Source: CAZDXJ01 sp050303615 (lineage in GTDB: Bacteria; Pseudomonadota; Gammaproteobacteria; Methylococcales; Methylomonadaceae). From it: a stretch of 64,000 nucleotides of DNA. The notes below the pieces were generated by a model. That model did no database searches, was not told the DNA's origin, and saw only the letters and a program-made list of their open reading frames with translations. Location of the stretch: positions 10,306 to 74,305 of the forward strand of contig JBNLCC010000167.1 in assembly GCA_050303615.1 (NCBI GenBank), written 5' to 3'. Both the position numbers and the translations under genes were made by a program. The first letter of the stretch is position 1; each line of letters opens with the position of its first letter. Below are positions 36,667 to 45,461 of this stretch, piece after piece.

Positions 36667-38901
36667 ATGACTAAAATGTTTTCTCCTGTTTTATTGCTGT
36701 CCGGCATTTGCCTGGCAAGTGTTTGTTATGCCGAAGAAGAAAGCATGGACTTTAGCCTGGACGCAACACCCGCGTTACAGCCGCCACAGGCTGCCAAGCC
36801 TGTCTACACCAGCGAAATAGAACTCGGCGGCGGCTACAATACTGAAGATTCATTCAAATTCGGCGAATATTCCGGGTTGTATAATCGCGGCGGTTTTGTC
36901 ATCGGCAATTTACACATTCAACATCGCGCTGATTTTGACAGCGATTCGACCGAGTATTGGGAACTGGATGGCCGCAATCTGGGCTTAAATTCCAGGTCGC
37001 TGTTCGGTGAATACGGTCAGCAGGGCAAAGGCAAATTGTTCTTCGGCTACGATCAAACGCCTCATTATCGTTGGGATGATGCCAGAACGCCGTTCATCAC
37101 CGGTAGTGAAACGCTCAATTTGCCTCTCGGCTGGGTTCCCGGGACAACAACCGACGCGATGACAAATCTAAATGAAAACCTGCATCCGATCGGTATTGCG
37201 ACGGAAAGAAAAAAATACACGATAGGCTCAGAATGGCAATTCAATCCGCAGTGGATCGCAAAAGTAAATTATTATCACGAAAAAAAAGATGGGTACGATA
37301 TTACCTCCGGTATATTCGGTACCACCGGAGGCAATCCACTGGCGGCAATTTTACCGAGGCAGGTCAACTATAATACTAACGATGTCAATGTGGAATTAGG
37401 TTACAATAACCTCAAATCCCAAGTAGCCGTGCGTTACCATTTGTCGCTGTTCGATAATCTCGATTCGTTAACCTGGCAAAATCCCTACGGCTTAAGACCA
37501 CCGTTACTGACCGCTTATCCTGACCAGGGCCGAATCGGGTTGGCTCCGGATAATCAGGCTCACCAGATAAGTTTGGACTTTGCCCACCGCTTTGACGGCA
37601 CAACACGCTTAAGCGGAAATTTTTCCTACGGCTGGATGCTGCAGGATCAGGATTATCTGCCTTACACCGTCAATCCCAATCTCAATGTTGCCATTCCGCC
37701 GCCCAGAAACAGTCCCGATGCACAAGTTAACAACGTACACGGCAATCTGACATTTACCGCCAAGCCGTTGCCCAAAACCGACATCAAAGCACGCTATACG
37801 TATACCGAGCGTGACAATCAAACACCTATAACAACCTATACCATTCTACGCAACGATTCTGAAAACCAGGACACCGATCCGGACAGCGATGTAAAGCGTA
37901 ACAATCTGCCGTACGGATACCGCAAGCATAAAACCCAATTCGATATCGGCTATCGCTTATTGACCACCACCAAACTCACCGCCGGCTATGACTTTGAACG
38001 CTTTGAACGTGATTATGCCGAAGTGGCAAATACTAACGAGCACACCGGCCGCATCAAAGTGACGTCCAGTCCCTACAGTTTCATGAGTTCCCGGCTGGAG
38101 TATGCGCATGCGATACGCAACGGTTCGGATTATCAGGACAACCTGTTATTTGTCGACAGCCACACGCAGGCTTATTTGGATACCCTGTCGGCCGACCAGC
38201 AGTTCTCCAATAACCCGTTGCTGCGGAAGTTTCAGTATTCCGACCGGGTTCGCGACAAAGTCACTGGCGGTTTGACGTTGCTGCCGACTGACAAAATAAC
38301 ATTGGGATTATCCGGCCACTATATCCATGATAATTACGATGCCATATTCGGATTAAGCGAACAAACCAGAATAAGCGGGACTTTCGATATTAATTACGCA
38401 CTGAGTAAAAACGTGGATTTACATGGTTTTTACACTCAGGAATATTTTTTGTCCCGGCAAAACGGCTTTGCCAGACGTAGCGCTGAACAGGCTTTGCCGC
38501 CATTGGACCCGGACAGATTCTGGTGGGTGGATAATGAAGACAACGTATATACCGCCGGCGGCGGATTAGATTGGATAGCTATCGAGGACCGGCTGGATTT
38601 CGGCCTGGACTATATATTTTCAAGAGCGGTAACCGACATCGATCCGACTAACAATGCTGCTGATGCCGTTGCCTTACCGAACATCACGACAACACTTCAC
38701 GCACTCAATCTACGTGGTGATTACCATTTGCGGGAAGACTTGCGCTTGCGTTTCAGTTATCATTTCGAAATGTATCGGACCAAAGATTTTGCCAGAGACG
38801 GCGTGCTGCCTGACACCATCGCCCAGGTAATCAGTTTGGGAAGCACGTCGCCCGATTATACTGCCCATGTCTTCGGTCTCAGTATGCTTTACAATTTTTA
38901 A
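36667..38901 (+). CDS. MtrB/PioB-family outer-membrane beta-barrel
   Basis: 744 residues from the ATG at 36667, which follows GAGAGG and opens a standard signal peptide (MTKMFSPVLLLSGICLASVC); an ATG seven codons earlier is possible. The mature protein is a run of amphipathic strands ending in a terminal Phe (FGLSMLYNF), as in large barrels. The MtrB/PioB family forms the sheath around MtrA. The early CxxC pair of Shewanella MtrB is not seen. No MtrC/OmcA-like surface cytochrome gene follows. Confidence 0.88.
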   Translation: MTKMFSPVLLLSGICLASVCYAEEESMDFSLDATPALQPPQAAKPVYTSEIELGGGYNTEDSFKFGEYSGLYNRGGFVIGNLHIQHRADFDSDSTEYWELDGRNLGLNSRSLFGEYGQQGKGKLFFGYDQTPHYRWDDARTPFITGSETLNLPLGWVPGTTTDAMTNLNENLHPIGIATERKKYTIGSEWQFNPQWIAKVNYYHEKKDGYDITSGIFGTTGGNPLAAILPRQVNYNTNDVNVELGYNNLKSQVAVRYHLSLFDNLDSLTWQNPYGLRPPLLTAYPDQGRIGLAPDNQAHQISLDFAHRFDGTTRLSGNFSYGWMLQDQDYLPYTVNPNLNVAIPPPRNSPDAQVNNVHGNLTFTAKPLPKTDIKARYTYTERDNQTPITTYTILRNDSENQDTDPDSDVKRNNLPYGYRKHKTQFDIGYRLLTTTKLTAGYDFERFERDYAEVANTNEHTGRIKVTSSPYSFMSSRLEYAHAIRNGSDYQDNLLFVDSHTQAYLDTLSADQQFSNNPLLRKFQYSDRVRDKVTGGLTLLPTDKITLGLSGHYIHDNYDAIFGLSEQTRISGTFDINYALSKNVDLHGFYTQEYFLSRQNGFARRSAEQALPPLDPDRFWWVDNEDNVYTAGGGLDWIAIEDRLDFGLDYIFSRAVTDIDPTNNAADAVALPNITTTLHALNLRGDYHLREDLRLRFSYHFEMYRTKDFARDGVLPDTIAQVISLGSTSPDYTAHVFGLSMLYNF

Positions 38902-38935
38902 TCGGCGCCATGCAATACCAAGCAGCGGATTCAAC

Positions 38936-39844
38936 ATGACGCAAACCAAGACCCTGACATTAGTACACTGCGCAAGGCCGGCGTTTCTGCTGCTCACACC
39001 CTGCTGCTTATCCATCGCCGTGGCTTTTGCGATAGCCGAAGGCATCGAACTTGATCCCGTCAACTTGATTTTGATTTTTATTGGCGCCCTGTCGGCCCAT
39101 GTTAGCGTCAACATGCTGAACGAATATCATGATTATCAATCGGGCCTGGACTTGCACACGCGGCGTACTCCCTTCAGCGGCGGCAGCGGAGCGCTGCCGG
39201 CCTATCCGGATGCGGCGCACGCGGTATTGTATAGCGGCTTGTGGTGCCTGCTGCTTACCGTGCTGATTGGTCTGTATTTTCTGTGGCAGTCCGGCTGGGG
39301 TCTGCTACCGATCGGTTCAACCGGCGTGTTGCTGGTTTACTTCTACAGCCCCCAAATTACCCGGCAACCTTTCCTTTGCCTGCTGGCTCCCGGTGTGGGA
39401 TTCGGGCCGTTGATGATTATTGGCGCTTATTACCTGATCAGTGGTCGTTACCAGCCGGCGGTAACGATATCATCCTCAATCATGCTATTCGTAGCGAGTA
39501 ATTTGCTGCTATTAAACCAATTTCCGGATTTGGAAGCGGATCGGGAAGCGGGACGATTGCATTTGCCTATCTTGATCGGCAGAAAACATGCGGCGCTGGT
39601 TTACGTTGCATTTTTAATAATTGCATACGCTCTGCTACTTCTAACGGTTTATTTCAAGCTGCTGCCGGTTTACAGCCTCTTGGGGCTGTTTACAGCCCTT
39701 TTGGGCCTGCCTGCCGCCGTATTTGTGCTCAAATACCATGACGATATGACTCGTTTAATGCCGGCATTGGCGCTCAACGTGATTTTGTCGCTGACTCTGC
39801 CGCTGTTAATTTCACTCGGCCTGATTTGGCAAAGACTGCTATAG
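38936..39844 (+). CDS. UbiA/MenA-family prenyltransferase
   Basis: 302 residues from the ATG at 38936. About eight or nine membrane helices. The two aspartate motifs that bind Mg-prenyl-diphosphate are clear: Asn62-x3-Asp66-x5-Asp72 (NEYHDYQSGLD) and DLEADREAGR. The first motif fits MenA (1,4-dihydroxy-2-naphthoate prenyltransferase) better than UbiA. It starts 34 bp after the mtrB-like gene, apparently in the same operon. Menaquinone is the usual electron donor to CymA-type proteins, so a quinone role in this pathway is attractive. Confidence 0.8.
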   Translation: MTQTKTLTLVHCARPAFLLLTPCCLSIAVAFAIAEGIELDPVNLILIFIGALSAHVSVNMLNEYHDYQSGLDLHTRRTPFSGGSGALPAYPDAAHAVLYSGLWCLLLTVLIGLYFLWQSGWGLLPIGSTGVLLVYFYSPQITRQPFLCLLAPGVGFGPLMIIGAYYLISGRYQPAVTISSSIMLFVASNLLLLNQFPDLEADREAGRLHLPILIGRKHAALVYVAFLIIAYALLLLTVYFKLLPVYSLLGLFTALLGLPAAVFVLKYHDDMTRLMPALALNVILSLTLPLLISLGLIWQRLL

Positions 39845-40049
39845 CCATGAATTATCAAGACATACCTGAGTCCAACCAGCCGTCACATCGGGTACCACTG
39901 TCACCCAAGCAGCCCTACAAATGAAGTAATTTCAAGGCCATCAGCGATAAACCTGATTTGTATTGAGATAGCGTATAGTGGCGGTTTTCTTTTATTCCCT
40001 TATAATCTGCCTGATAATAAAAATGATAAAACTACCGGGAGGAGAAATT

Positions 40050-40937
40050 TTGCAGGAATTGATGACGGTTCAGGAAGTTGCTGAATATTTACGTATCAAA
40101 GAGCGTAAAGTTTATGATTTGCTCGCGCAAAAGCGTATACCCTGCACCCGTGTGACCGGAAAATGGTTGTTTCCCCGACTTCAAATCGACCGTTGGCTGG
40201 CACAAAACAGCGAAATACAGCAAGAAGTCCTTGCTGAAAAATTACTTCCCCCGTTACTGGTGGGTAGTCACGACTTATTGCTGGAATGGTCATTACGGGA
40301 AAGCAATTTCCCTTTTGCGATACAAACCACAGGCAGCTCGGAAGGACTGGCGCGGTTTATCAGCGAAGAGGCTATGGTGTGCGGCTTGCATATTTTGGAT
40401 CCCGACAGCAATCAATTCAATATTCCGATTATTCAAAAACAATTGCAAAAACAGCCGGTCGTTGTCATTGAGTGGGCGCGCCGGCAGCAAGGTATTTTAG
40501 TAGCCGCCGGAAATCCCTTAGAGATTCGTAAAATCAGCGACTTAAACAATCGAAAAATAAAAATTATCGATCGCCAAGCCGGCGCAGGCAGTAATATATT
40601 GCTTGAAGCTTTACTACAACGTGACAAGCTAAGTAAACAGGAAATGGTTATTTTAGAGCAGCCTGCTCGCAGCGAAATCGACATCGGAGCAGCTGTCGCC
40701 AACGGCAAGGCGGATGCCGGCGTTGCGATTGAAGCGGTCGCCCGGCAATTTCAGCTCGGTTTCATTCCGCTGCTTTATGAAAATTTCGACTTGGTCATTC
40801 ATCATCGCCATTATTTCGATGAACCGTTCCAACGGCTGCTTAACTTCACCAAGCAACCGCAATTTCTGGAAAAGGCGGAAGAATTGGGCGGATACGATGT
40901 TTCGCATGTAGGTCAGGTCCGCTACAACTGTTTATAA
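40050..40937 (+). CDS. HTH (excisionase-type) regulator with periplasmic-binding-like domain
   Basis: 296 residues if started at the TTG at 40050, which has GGGAGGAG just upstream; an ATG at 40062 or a longer frame from 39978 are alternatives. Residues about 5-55 form a MerR/excisionase-type winged HTH (LMTVQEVAEYLRIKERKVYD, then KWLFPRLQIDRWL). The rest is a type-2 periplasmic-binding fold (PBP-like, as in MoeA-linked and LysR-like molybdate sensors). It is 207 bp after the prenyltransferase gene and precedes modE. Predicted cytoplasmic one-component regulator, possibly sensing molybdate, tungstate or a cofactor. Confidence 0.78.
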   Translation: MQELMTVQEVAEYLRIKERKVYDLLAQKRIPCTRVTGKWLFPRLQIDRWLAQNSEIQQEVLAEKLLPPLLVGSHDLLLEWSLRESNFPFAIQTTGSSEGLARFISEEAMVCGLHILDPDSNQFNIPIIQKQLQKQPVVVIEWARRQQGILVAAGNPLEIRKISDLNNRKIKIIDRQAGAGSNILLEALLQRDKLSKQEMVILEQPARSEIDIGAAVANGKADAGVAIEAVARQFQLGFIPLLYENFDLVIHHRHYFDEPFQRLLNFTKQPQFLEKAEELGGYDVSHVGQVRYNCL

Positions 40938-41224
40938 AAACGATCACGATTCGCTGCTAGTCTACTGCCGATGGCTTCACTATCACATACTACCATTAAC
41001 TTTTCAGGACCCTACCCCACCCCGCAGAACACGAACGCTTCGCCGAAGCGGTGCGCTGCTTCTCAGCTGCTTTAGTCCTATGCCTGCGTTGCCAGCCACC
41101 TTTCGAATATAGATACAGCCCCACCTCAAACCGATATGTACTTTTGTTACATATCGCTCATTCTGTTGTTTGAATGTCGTATTTATTACCAGGAAAAGAC
41201 TGATTTAATCACATAAAAATCAAA

Positions 41225-41247
41225 AACTTATAGTTGGCCTATAAGTT
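41225..41247. repeat. Perfect inverted repeat AACTTATAG-TTGGC-CTATAAGTT
   Basis: Nine-base arms with a five-base centre and no T run behind. It suits a protein operator or a transcript hairpin. It lies midway between the HTH-PBP regulator gene and modE. Confidence 0.5.
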
Positions 41248-41393
41248 GCTTATGAACAATTGTGCCGCACTTTGGAGCAGTGTAGAAGACTGTTTGTGTC
41301 CGGCAAACAAAGCGTTTTCAATAGGGCATAACGGTTTGCTGGAAAAGTTTTACCAATGCTGTCGGAAAACCGCACGGGTAAATGCACGCTCGG

Positions 41394-41418
41394 CGTTATA
41401 AGGTAGCACTACAAAACG
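41394..41418 (+). promoter_or_regulatory. Second possible ModE operator
   Basis: A 25-bp stretch starting CGTTATA and ending AAAACG. It resembles the better site at 41489 and the left half of the E. coli modA operator, but the right half is weaker. Confidence 0.35.
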
Positions 41419-41488
41419 GGTGCATCAATTGATTCAATGCACGAATGACGGGACTAAAAATTTCCATGTCAGGTATCCAAGCGGCAAC

Positions 41489-41512
41489 CGTTATATAGTA
41501 CTACAAATAGCG
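41489..41512 (+). promoter_or_regulatory. Candidate ModE operator upstream of modE-modABC
   Basis: A 24-bp stretch beginning CGTTATAT and ending AAATAGCG. The E. coli modA operator is also 24 bp, begins CGTTATAT and ends ACATAACG; the two agree at about 16 of 24 positions including all eight bases of the left half. It lies 98 bp before the modE start, suiting autoregulation and repression of the mod operon when molybdate is plentiful. Confidence 0.55.
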
Positions 41513-41609
41513 AAAATAAATGCTTAACACCAGGCGTATGACAATTTAGCGCTGCCGGATGAAATAGCTCAAAACGCGCATCTACGAGGTACAGGTACCG
41601 GAGATCGAA

Positions 41610-42404
41610 ATGAAAAAATCGTTAAATCAACTGCAGGGAAAACCGCAACTGCTAAGCGGAGGCAGAAAATATGACCATCTTGAACTGCTGGAACGCATCG
41701 ACGCGAGCGGTTCGATCAGAGCCGCCGCCAACACGCTGGGCATGAGTTACAAGGCGGCTTGGGATGCGGTCGAGGCGATCAACAATCTCGCCGACCAGCC
41801 GTTGGTAGAGCGCCGGGTAGGCGGACGTAACGGCGGCGGGGCGGTATTGACCGCCAGCGGTAGGCGGTTAGTAGCCGTTTATCGCCGGCTGGACAAGGAG
41901 CGGGAAAGGGTTCTGGCCCATCTCAACCGGGTCATGGAGGATTTTGAACAATATTACAAAATTATCAGGAGATTCGACATGAATACCAGTGCACGCAATC
42001 AATTTCTCGGCAAAGTGAAATCGATCAAGCGCGGCCCGGTCGTTGCGGAAGTGGCTTTAGACATCGGCGGCGGTGATGCTTTGGTCGCCGGCATCACCAA
42101 CGACAGCCTAGAACATTTGGAACTGGCAGAAGGCAAAGAAGCCTATGCCCTGATAAAGGCTTCCTGGATCATTATCACCACCGATGACAACTTGAAAGTC
42201 AGCACCCGAAACCGCCTCTGCGGCGTAGTGGCACGTTGCCAGGAAGGTGCGGTCAATGCCGAAGTGATTATCGAACTTCCCGGCGGCAAAACATTGACCG
42301 CGATAGTCACCAACGAAAGCTGCCACGCGCTGGATCTGAAACAAGGCATGCGTGTTTGTGCGCTGATTAAAGCTTCGCACATTATTCTGGCCGTCGCCTC
42401 GTAA
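41610..42404 (+). CDS. modE: ModE molybdate-responsive transcription regulator
   Basis: 264 residues. N-terminal winged HTH (about 20-110; LLERIDASGSIRAAANTLGM and YKAAWDAVEAINNL), as in full-length ModE. Two tandem Mop/TOBE domains follow (about 128-195 and 200-262), each starting with ARNQFLGKVKSIKRG or TRNRLCGVVARCQEG and containing ITNDSLEHLEL-type molybdate sites. Dimeric ModE binds molybdate and then represses modABC and activates molybdoenzyme genes. First gene of modE-modA-modB-porin-modC. Confidence 0.95.
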   Translation: MKKSLNQLQGKPQLLSGGRKYDHLELLERIDASGSIRAAANTLGMSYKAAWDAVEAINNLADQPLVERRVGGRNGGGAVLTASGRRLVAVYRRLDKERERVLAHLNRVMEDFEQYYKIIRRFDMNTSARNQFLGKVKSIKRGPVVAEVALDIGGGDALVAGITNDSLEHLELAEGKEAYALIKASWIIITTDDNLKVSTRNRLCGVVARCQEGAVNAEVIIELPGGKTLTAIVTNESCHALDLKQGMRVCALIKASHIILAVAS

Positions 42405-42437
42405 CTTCAAGTAAACACAACAATTCGGAGTTATACA

Positions 42438-43196
42438 ATGAAACGAAGAACAACCCTGTATGCCGCCATCATGATGTGCATGGCATTGACCGCCGTTCAC
42501 GCCGAAACGGCCAGTGTCGCCGTGGCGGCCAACTTCACTGCGCCAATGCAAGTCATTGCGGCGAAGTTCGAAAAAGAGACTGGCCATAAAATTGAATTGG
42601 CCTTTGGTTCCTCCGGCAAGTTCTTCGCCCAAATCAAGAACGGCGCCCCATTCCAGGTATTTCTTTCCGCCGATGACAAAAAGCCTAAGAAATTGGAAGA
42701 AGAAGGCTTGACCGTACCCGACAGCCGCTTTACCTATGCACTCGGAACCCTCGTGCTATGGTCAGCCAAACCCGACTACGTGCATACTGCTGATGCTGAA
42801 CAGCTTTTGCGACAGGCAGCATTTGAACACTTGGCACTGGCCAGCCCTAAACTGGCGCCCTACGGCGCCGCTGCGGTGGATACGATGCAAAGCCTGGGTT
42901 TGCTGGATGCGCTGCAGCCGAAATTTGTTTTGGGTGAAAACGTCTCCCAAACTTACCAGTTCATCGCTACCGGCAATGCCCAACTGGGTTTTGTGGCGTT
43001 ATCCCAAGTCATCAAGGACGGCAAGATAGCGGAAGGGTCGGGATGGATTGTACCGGCCGATTTACACAGCCCGATTCGCCAGGATGCCGTGTTGTTGGCA
43101 ATAGGCAGAGACAATAGCGCGGCACAGGCACTGATGGATTACCTGAAATCCACACAGGCTGCCGCCATCATTCAATCCTACGGCTACCGGCTGTAA
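42438..43196 (+). CDS. modA: ModA periplasmic molybdate-binding protein
   Basis: 252 residues. Signal peptide cleaved after about Ala22 (VHAET). Oxyanion-binding motifs VAANFTAPMQ near residue 30 and GSSGKFFAQI near 57 match ModA. It captures molybdate (and probably tungstate) and delivers it to ModBC. The gene lies 33 bp after modE and 18 bp before modB. Confidence 0.95.
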   Translation: MKRRTTLYAAIMMCMALTAVHAETASVAVAANFTAPMQVIAAKFEKETGHKIELAFGSSGKFFAQIKNGAPFQVFLSADDKKPKKLEEEGLTVPDSRFTYALGTLVLWSAKPDYVHTADAEQLLRQAAFEHLALASPKLAPYGAAAVDTMQSLGLLDALQPKFVLGENVSQTYQFIATGNAQLGFVALSQVIKDGKIAEGSGWIVPADLHSPIRQDAVLLAIGRDNSAAQALMDYLKSTQAAAIIQSYGYRL

Positions 43197-43214
43197 TTAT
43201 TAGCGAGAAAACCG

Positions 43215-43895
43215 ATGTTCAGCGAAGCCAATCTCATAGCTATTTTGTTGACCCTGAAACTGGCGATTATTGTCACCGCACTGCTGTTGCTTGTCGGAAC
43301 ACCGATCGCCTGGTGGCTGGCACGCACCCGATCAAGACTAAAGGGGGCCATCGGGGCGATTGTTGCATTGCCGATTGTGCTGCCGCCGTCGGTAATGGGC
43401 TTTTATTTATTGCTCGCTATGGGGCCGGACGGCCCCGTGGGACGGCTAACCCAAACACTGGGATTAGGCACATTACCCTTTACTTTTTCCGGTTTGGTGG
43501 TGGCTTCGGTGTTTTATTCGCTGCCTTTCGTGGTGCAACCGATTCAGAACGCTTTCGAATCCATCGGTGAATGGCCCTTGGAAACCGCCGCCACCTTGCG
43601 CGCCGGGCCCTGGGACCGTTTCTTCAGCGTCGCCATACCCCTGGCGCTGCCGGGATTTCTCACCGGCACGGTCTTGGGTTTTGCCCATACCGTCGGCGAG
43701 TTCGGCGTCGTATTGATGATCGGCGGTAATATTCCCGGCGCGACCCGCGTAGTTTCCGTGCAGATTTACGACTATGTGGAAGCGCTGGAATATAGCGACG
43801 CCCACCTGTTGGCCGCAATCATGTTGATCTTCTCTTTTCTGGTGTTGCTGGTTTTATATACGCTCAATCCGAATAAAAGGCATGCCAAGACGTAA
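43215..43895 (+). CDS. modB: ModB molybdate ABC transporter permease
   Basis: 226 residues with five membrane segments. The cytoplasmic coupling loop carries the EAA-type motif ETAATLRAGPWDRFFSVAIP followed by LPGFLTGTVLGFAHTVGEFG, characteristic of ModB. It forms the inner-membrane channel with ModC supplying ATP. modC is not adjacent as usual; a porin gene lies between. Confidence 0.95.
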   Translation: MFSEANLIAILLTLKLAIIVTALLLLVGTPIAWWLARTRSRLKGAIGAIVALPIVLPPSVMGFYLLLAMGPDGPVGRLTQTLGLGTLPFTFSGLVVASVFYSLPFVVQPIQNAFESIGEWPLETAATLRAGPWDRFFSVAIPLALPGFLTGTVLGFAHTVGEFGVVLMIGGNIPGATRVVSVQIYDYVEALEYSDAHLLAAIMLIFSFLVLLVLYTLNPNKRHAKT

Positions 43896-43963
43896 ACCCG
43901 GCAGCAGGATCGATTTATCCACAATGCTATGTCTCTATTTATGATAAACAATAAGGAAATTTA

Positions 43964-45355
43964 ATGATTCGTAACCTACTCCTGTGTTTTACCGCGTCGC
44001 TATCGCTTATTCATGTAGCGGCACAGGCTGGAGACACCAAAGCAACACCCTGGAACATCCACGACGCAATCGGACTTCCGGCATGGTTAACGTTTTCGGT
44101 GCAGCATCGCACCCGTTACGAAACGCTGGACAATACCTTTAAGAAAAATGCCAATGGCGGCGATCAGGTCATCGCGTTCAGAACCCAGGTGTTTCTCGAA
44201 GCGGTTTATCAACAGTTCCGCATCGGCGCCGAATTTATCGACTCGCAGGTTGCTCTGGATGATAGCGGTACCCCGATGAACACCTCGCTGGTGAATGAAA
44301 CCGCATTATTGCAAGCTTATCTGGCTTGGCGGACCCATGATTTTTTCGGTTCCGGTTTGGATGCCGAGATCAAATTCGGACGCCAAACTATGGATATCGG
44401 CAGCCGCCGGCTGGTCGCCAGAAACCGTTATCGCAATACAATCAATAATTTTAACGGTATCGACTTCATCGTCCAGGGAGGAAACCATTGGCAATGGCGC
44501 AATTTCGTCGTTTTACCGGTTTCACGCCTGCCCAACGACTCATTGTCACTGCACAACGGTGATGTCGAATTCGATGAAGAAAATTTCAATACCCTTTTTG
44601 CCGGTTCCTTTTTCAGCATCAGCCAATTACCGTTTAAAAGCACCGGCGAACTGTATTTTTTCCAGTTGAGCGAAGCGGATACCACGAATACCCCGAGCAA
44701 AAACCGCAATTTATCGACACCAGGGTTGCGCTGGTACCGGGAACCGAAAACCAATCAATTCGATTTCGAACTGGAAACGGCGTTACAGACCGGCACATCA
44801 CACACCAGTACGGCCAGTACTACCAAGCTGGATCATTTCGCCTATTTCGGTCATGCTGCAGTCGGCTATACATTTAATCAGCCCTGGACACCCCGGTTGC
44901 TGCTGCAATATGATTATGCCAGCGGCGACAGTGATCCCGATGACGTAAAAAACGGACGTTTCGAAACGTTGTACGGCGCAAGACGTTTTGAGTTCGGACC
45001 GACCAGTATCTGGGGAGCGTTTGCCCGCGCCAATATCAATACGCCGGGGATCCGCGTGCAGTTCAAACCGATGCCGAATCTGACCGGTTTTATCGCCCAC
45101 CGCGCTTTCTGGCTGGCCGAAAAACGCGATACTTGGGTGGGATCCAACTTGCGCGATATTACCGGCCAATCGGGCAGTTATATCGGACAGCAGCTTGAAG
45201 CGCGCCTGCGCTGGAAAGTAGCGCCCCAATTGATGACACTGGAAACCGGCTGGGCGCATTTGTTCAAAGGGCGTTTCGCAAAAAATGCACCCGGCTCACC
45301 GGCCAATAAAGACGACTCGGATTATTTCTATGTACAAACAACTTTGTCATTTTGA
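43964..45355 (+). CDS. Alginate-export-family outer-membrane porin inside the mod operon
   Basis: 463 residues. Signal peptide ends near Ala22 (VAAQAGD). The mature part is a beta-barrel of the AlgE-like Alginate_exp family (HRTRYETLDNTFKKN, KFGRQTMDIGSRRLVARNRY, closing with YFYVQTTLSF). Relatives are often porins of unknown substrate, not alginate exporters, and no alginate genes are here. It lies 68 bp after modB and 106 bp before modC, so co-transcription with molybdate import is likely. A role as outer-membrane anion channel for molybdate is inference. Confidence 0.85.
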   Translation: MIRNLLLCFTASLSLIHVAAQAGDTKATPWNIHDAIGLPAWLTFSVQHRTRYETLDNTFKKNANGGDQVIAFRTQVFLEAVYQQFRIGAEFIDSQVALDDSGTPMNTSLVNETALLQAYLAWRTHDFFGSGLDAEIKFGRQTMDIGSRRLVARNRYRNTINNFNGIDFIVQGGNHWQWRNFVVLPVSRLPNDSLSLHNGDVEFDEENFNTLFAGSFFSISQLPFKSTGELYFFQLSEADTTNTPSKNRNLSTPGLRWYREPKTNQFDFELETALQTGTSHTSTASTTKLDHFAYFGHAAVGYTFNQPWTPRLLLQYDYASGDSDPDDVKNGRFETLYGARRFEFGPTSIWGAFARANINTPGIRVQFKPMPNLTGFIAHRAFWLAEKRDTWVGSNLRDITGQSGSYIGQQLEARLRWKVAPQLMTLETGWAHLFKGRFAKNAPGSPANKDDSDYFYVQTTLSF

Positions 45356-45461
45356 CGACAAGCCATCGCCTGCAGCTGATGGAAATTCCGGGAGCATAAC
45401 CCGGTCGCGGCGGGAAAAAACTGGTATCATTCCGCCAACACCGGCAACGATACATAACGGC

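Larger units (their letters stand above)
40938..41609. promoter_or_regulatory. Long intergenic region upstream of modE
   Basis: 672 bp without a credible gene. It contains a perfect 9-bp inverted repeat at 41225-41247 and two candidate ModE sites at 41394 and 41489, given as separate entries. The first 250 bp show nothing recognisable. Confidence 0.5.

Noticed and set aside
40938..41609. Molybdenum-cofactor riboswitch ahead of modE
   Set aside because: I could not draw the conserved multi-helix structure; the region is better explained by protein operators.
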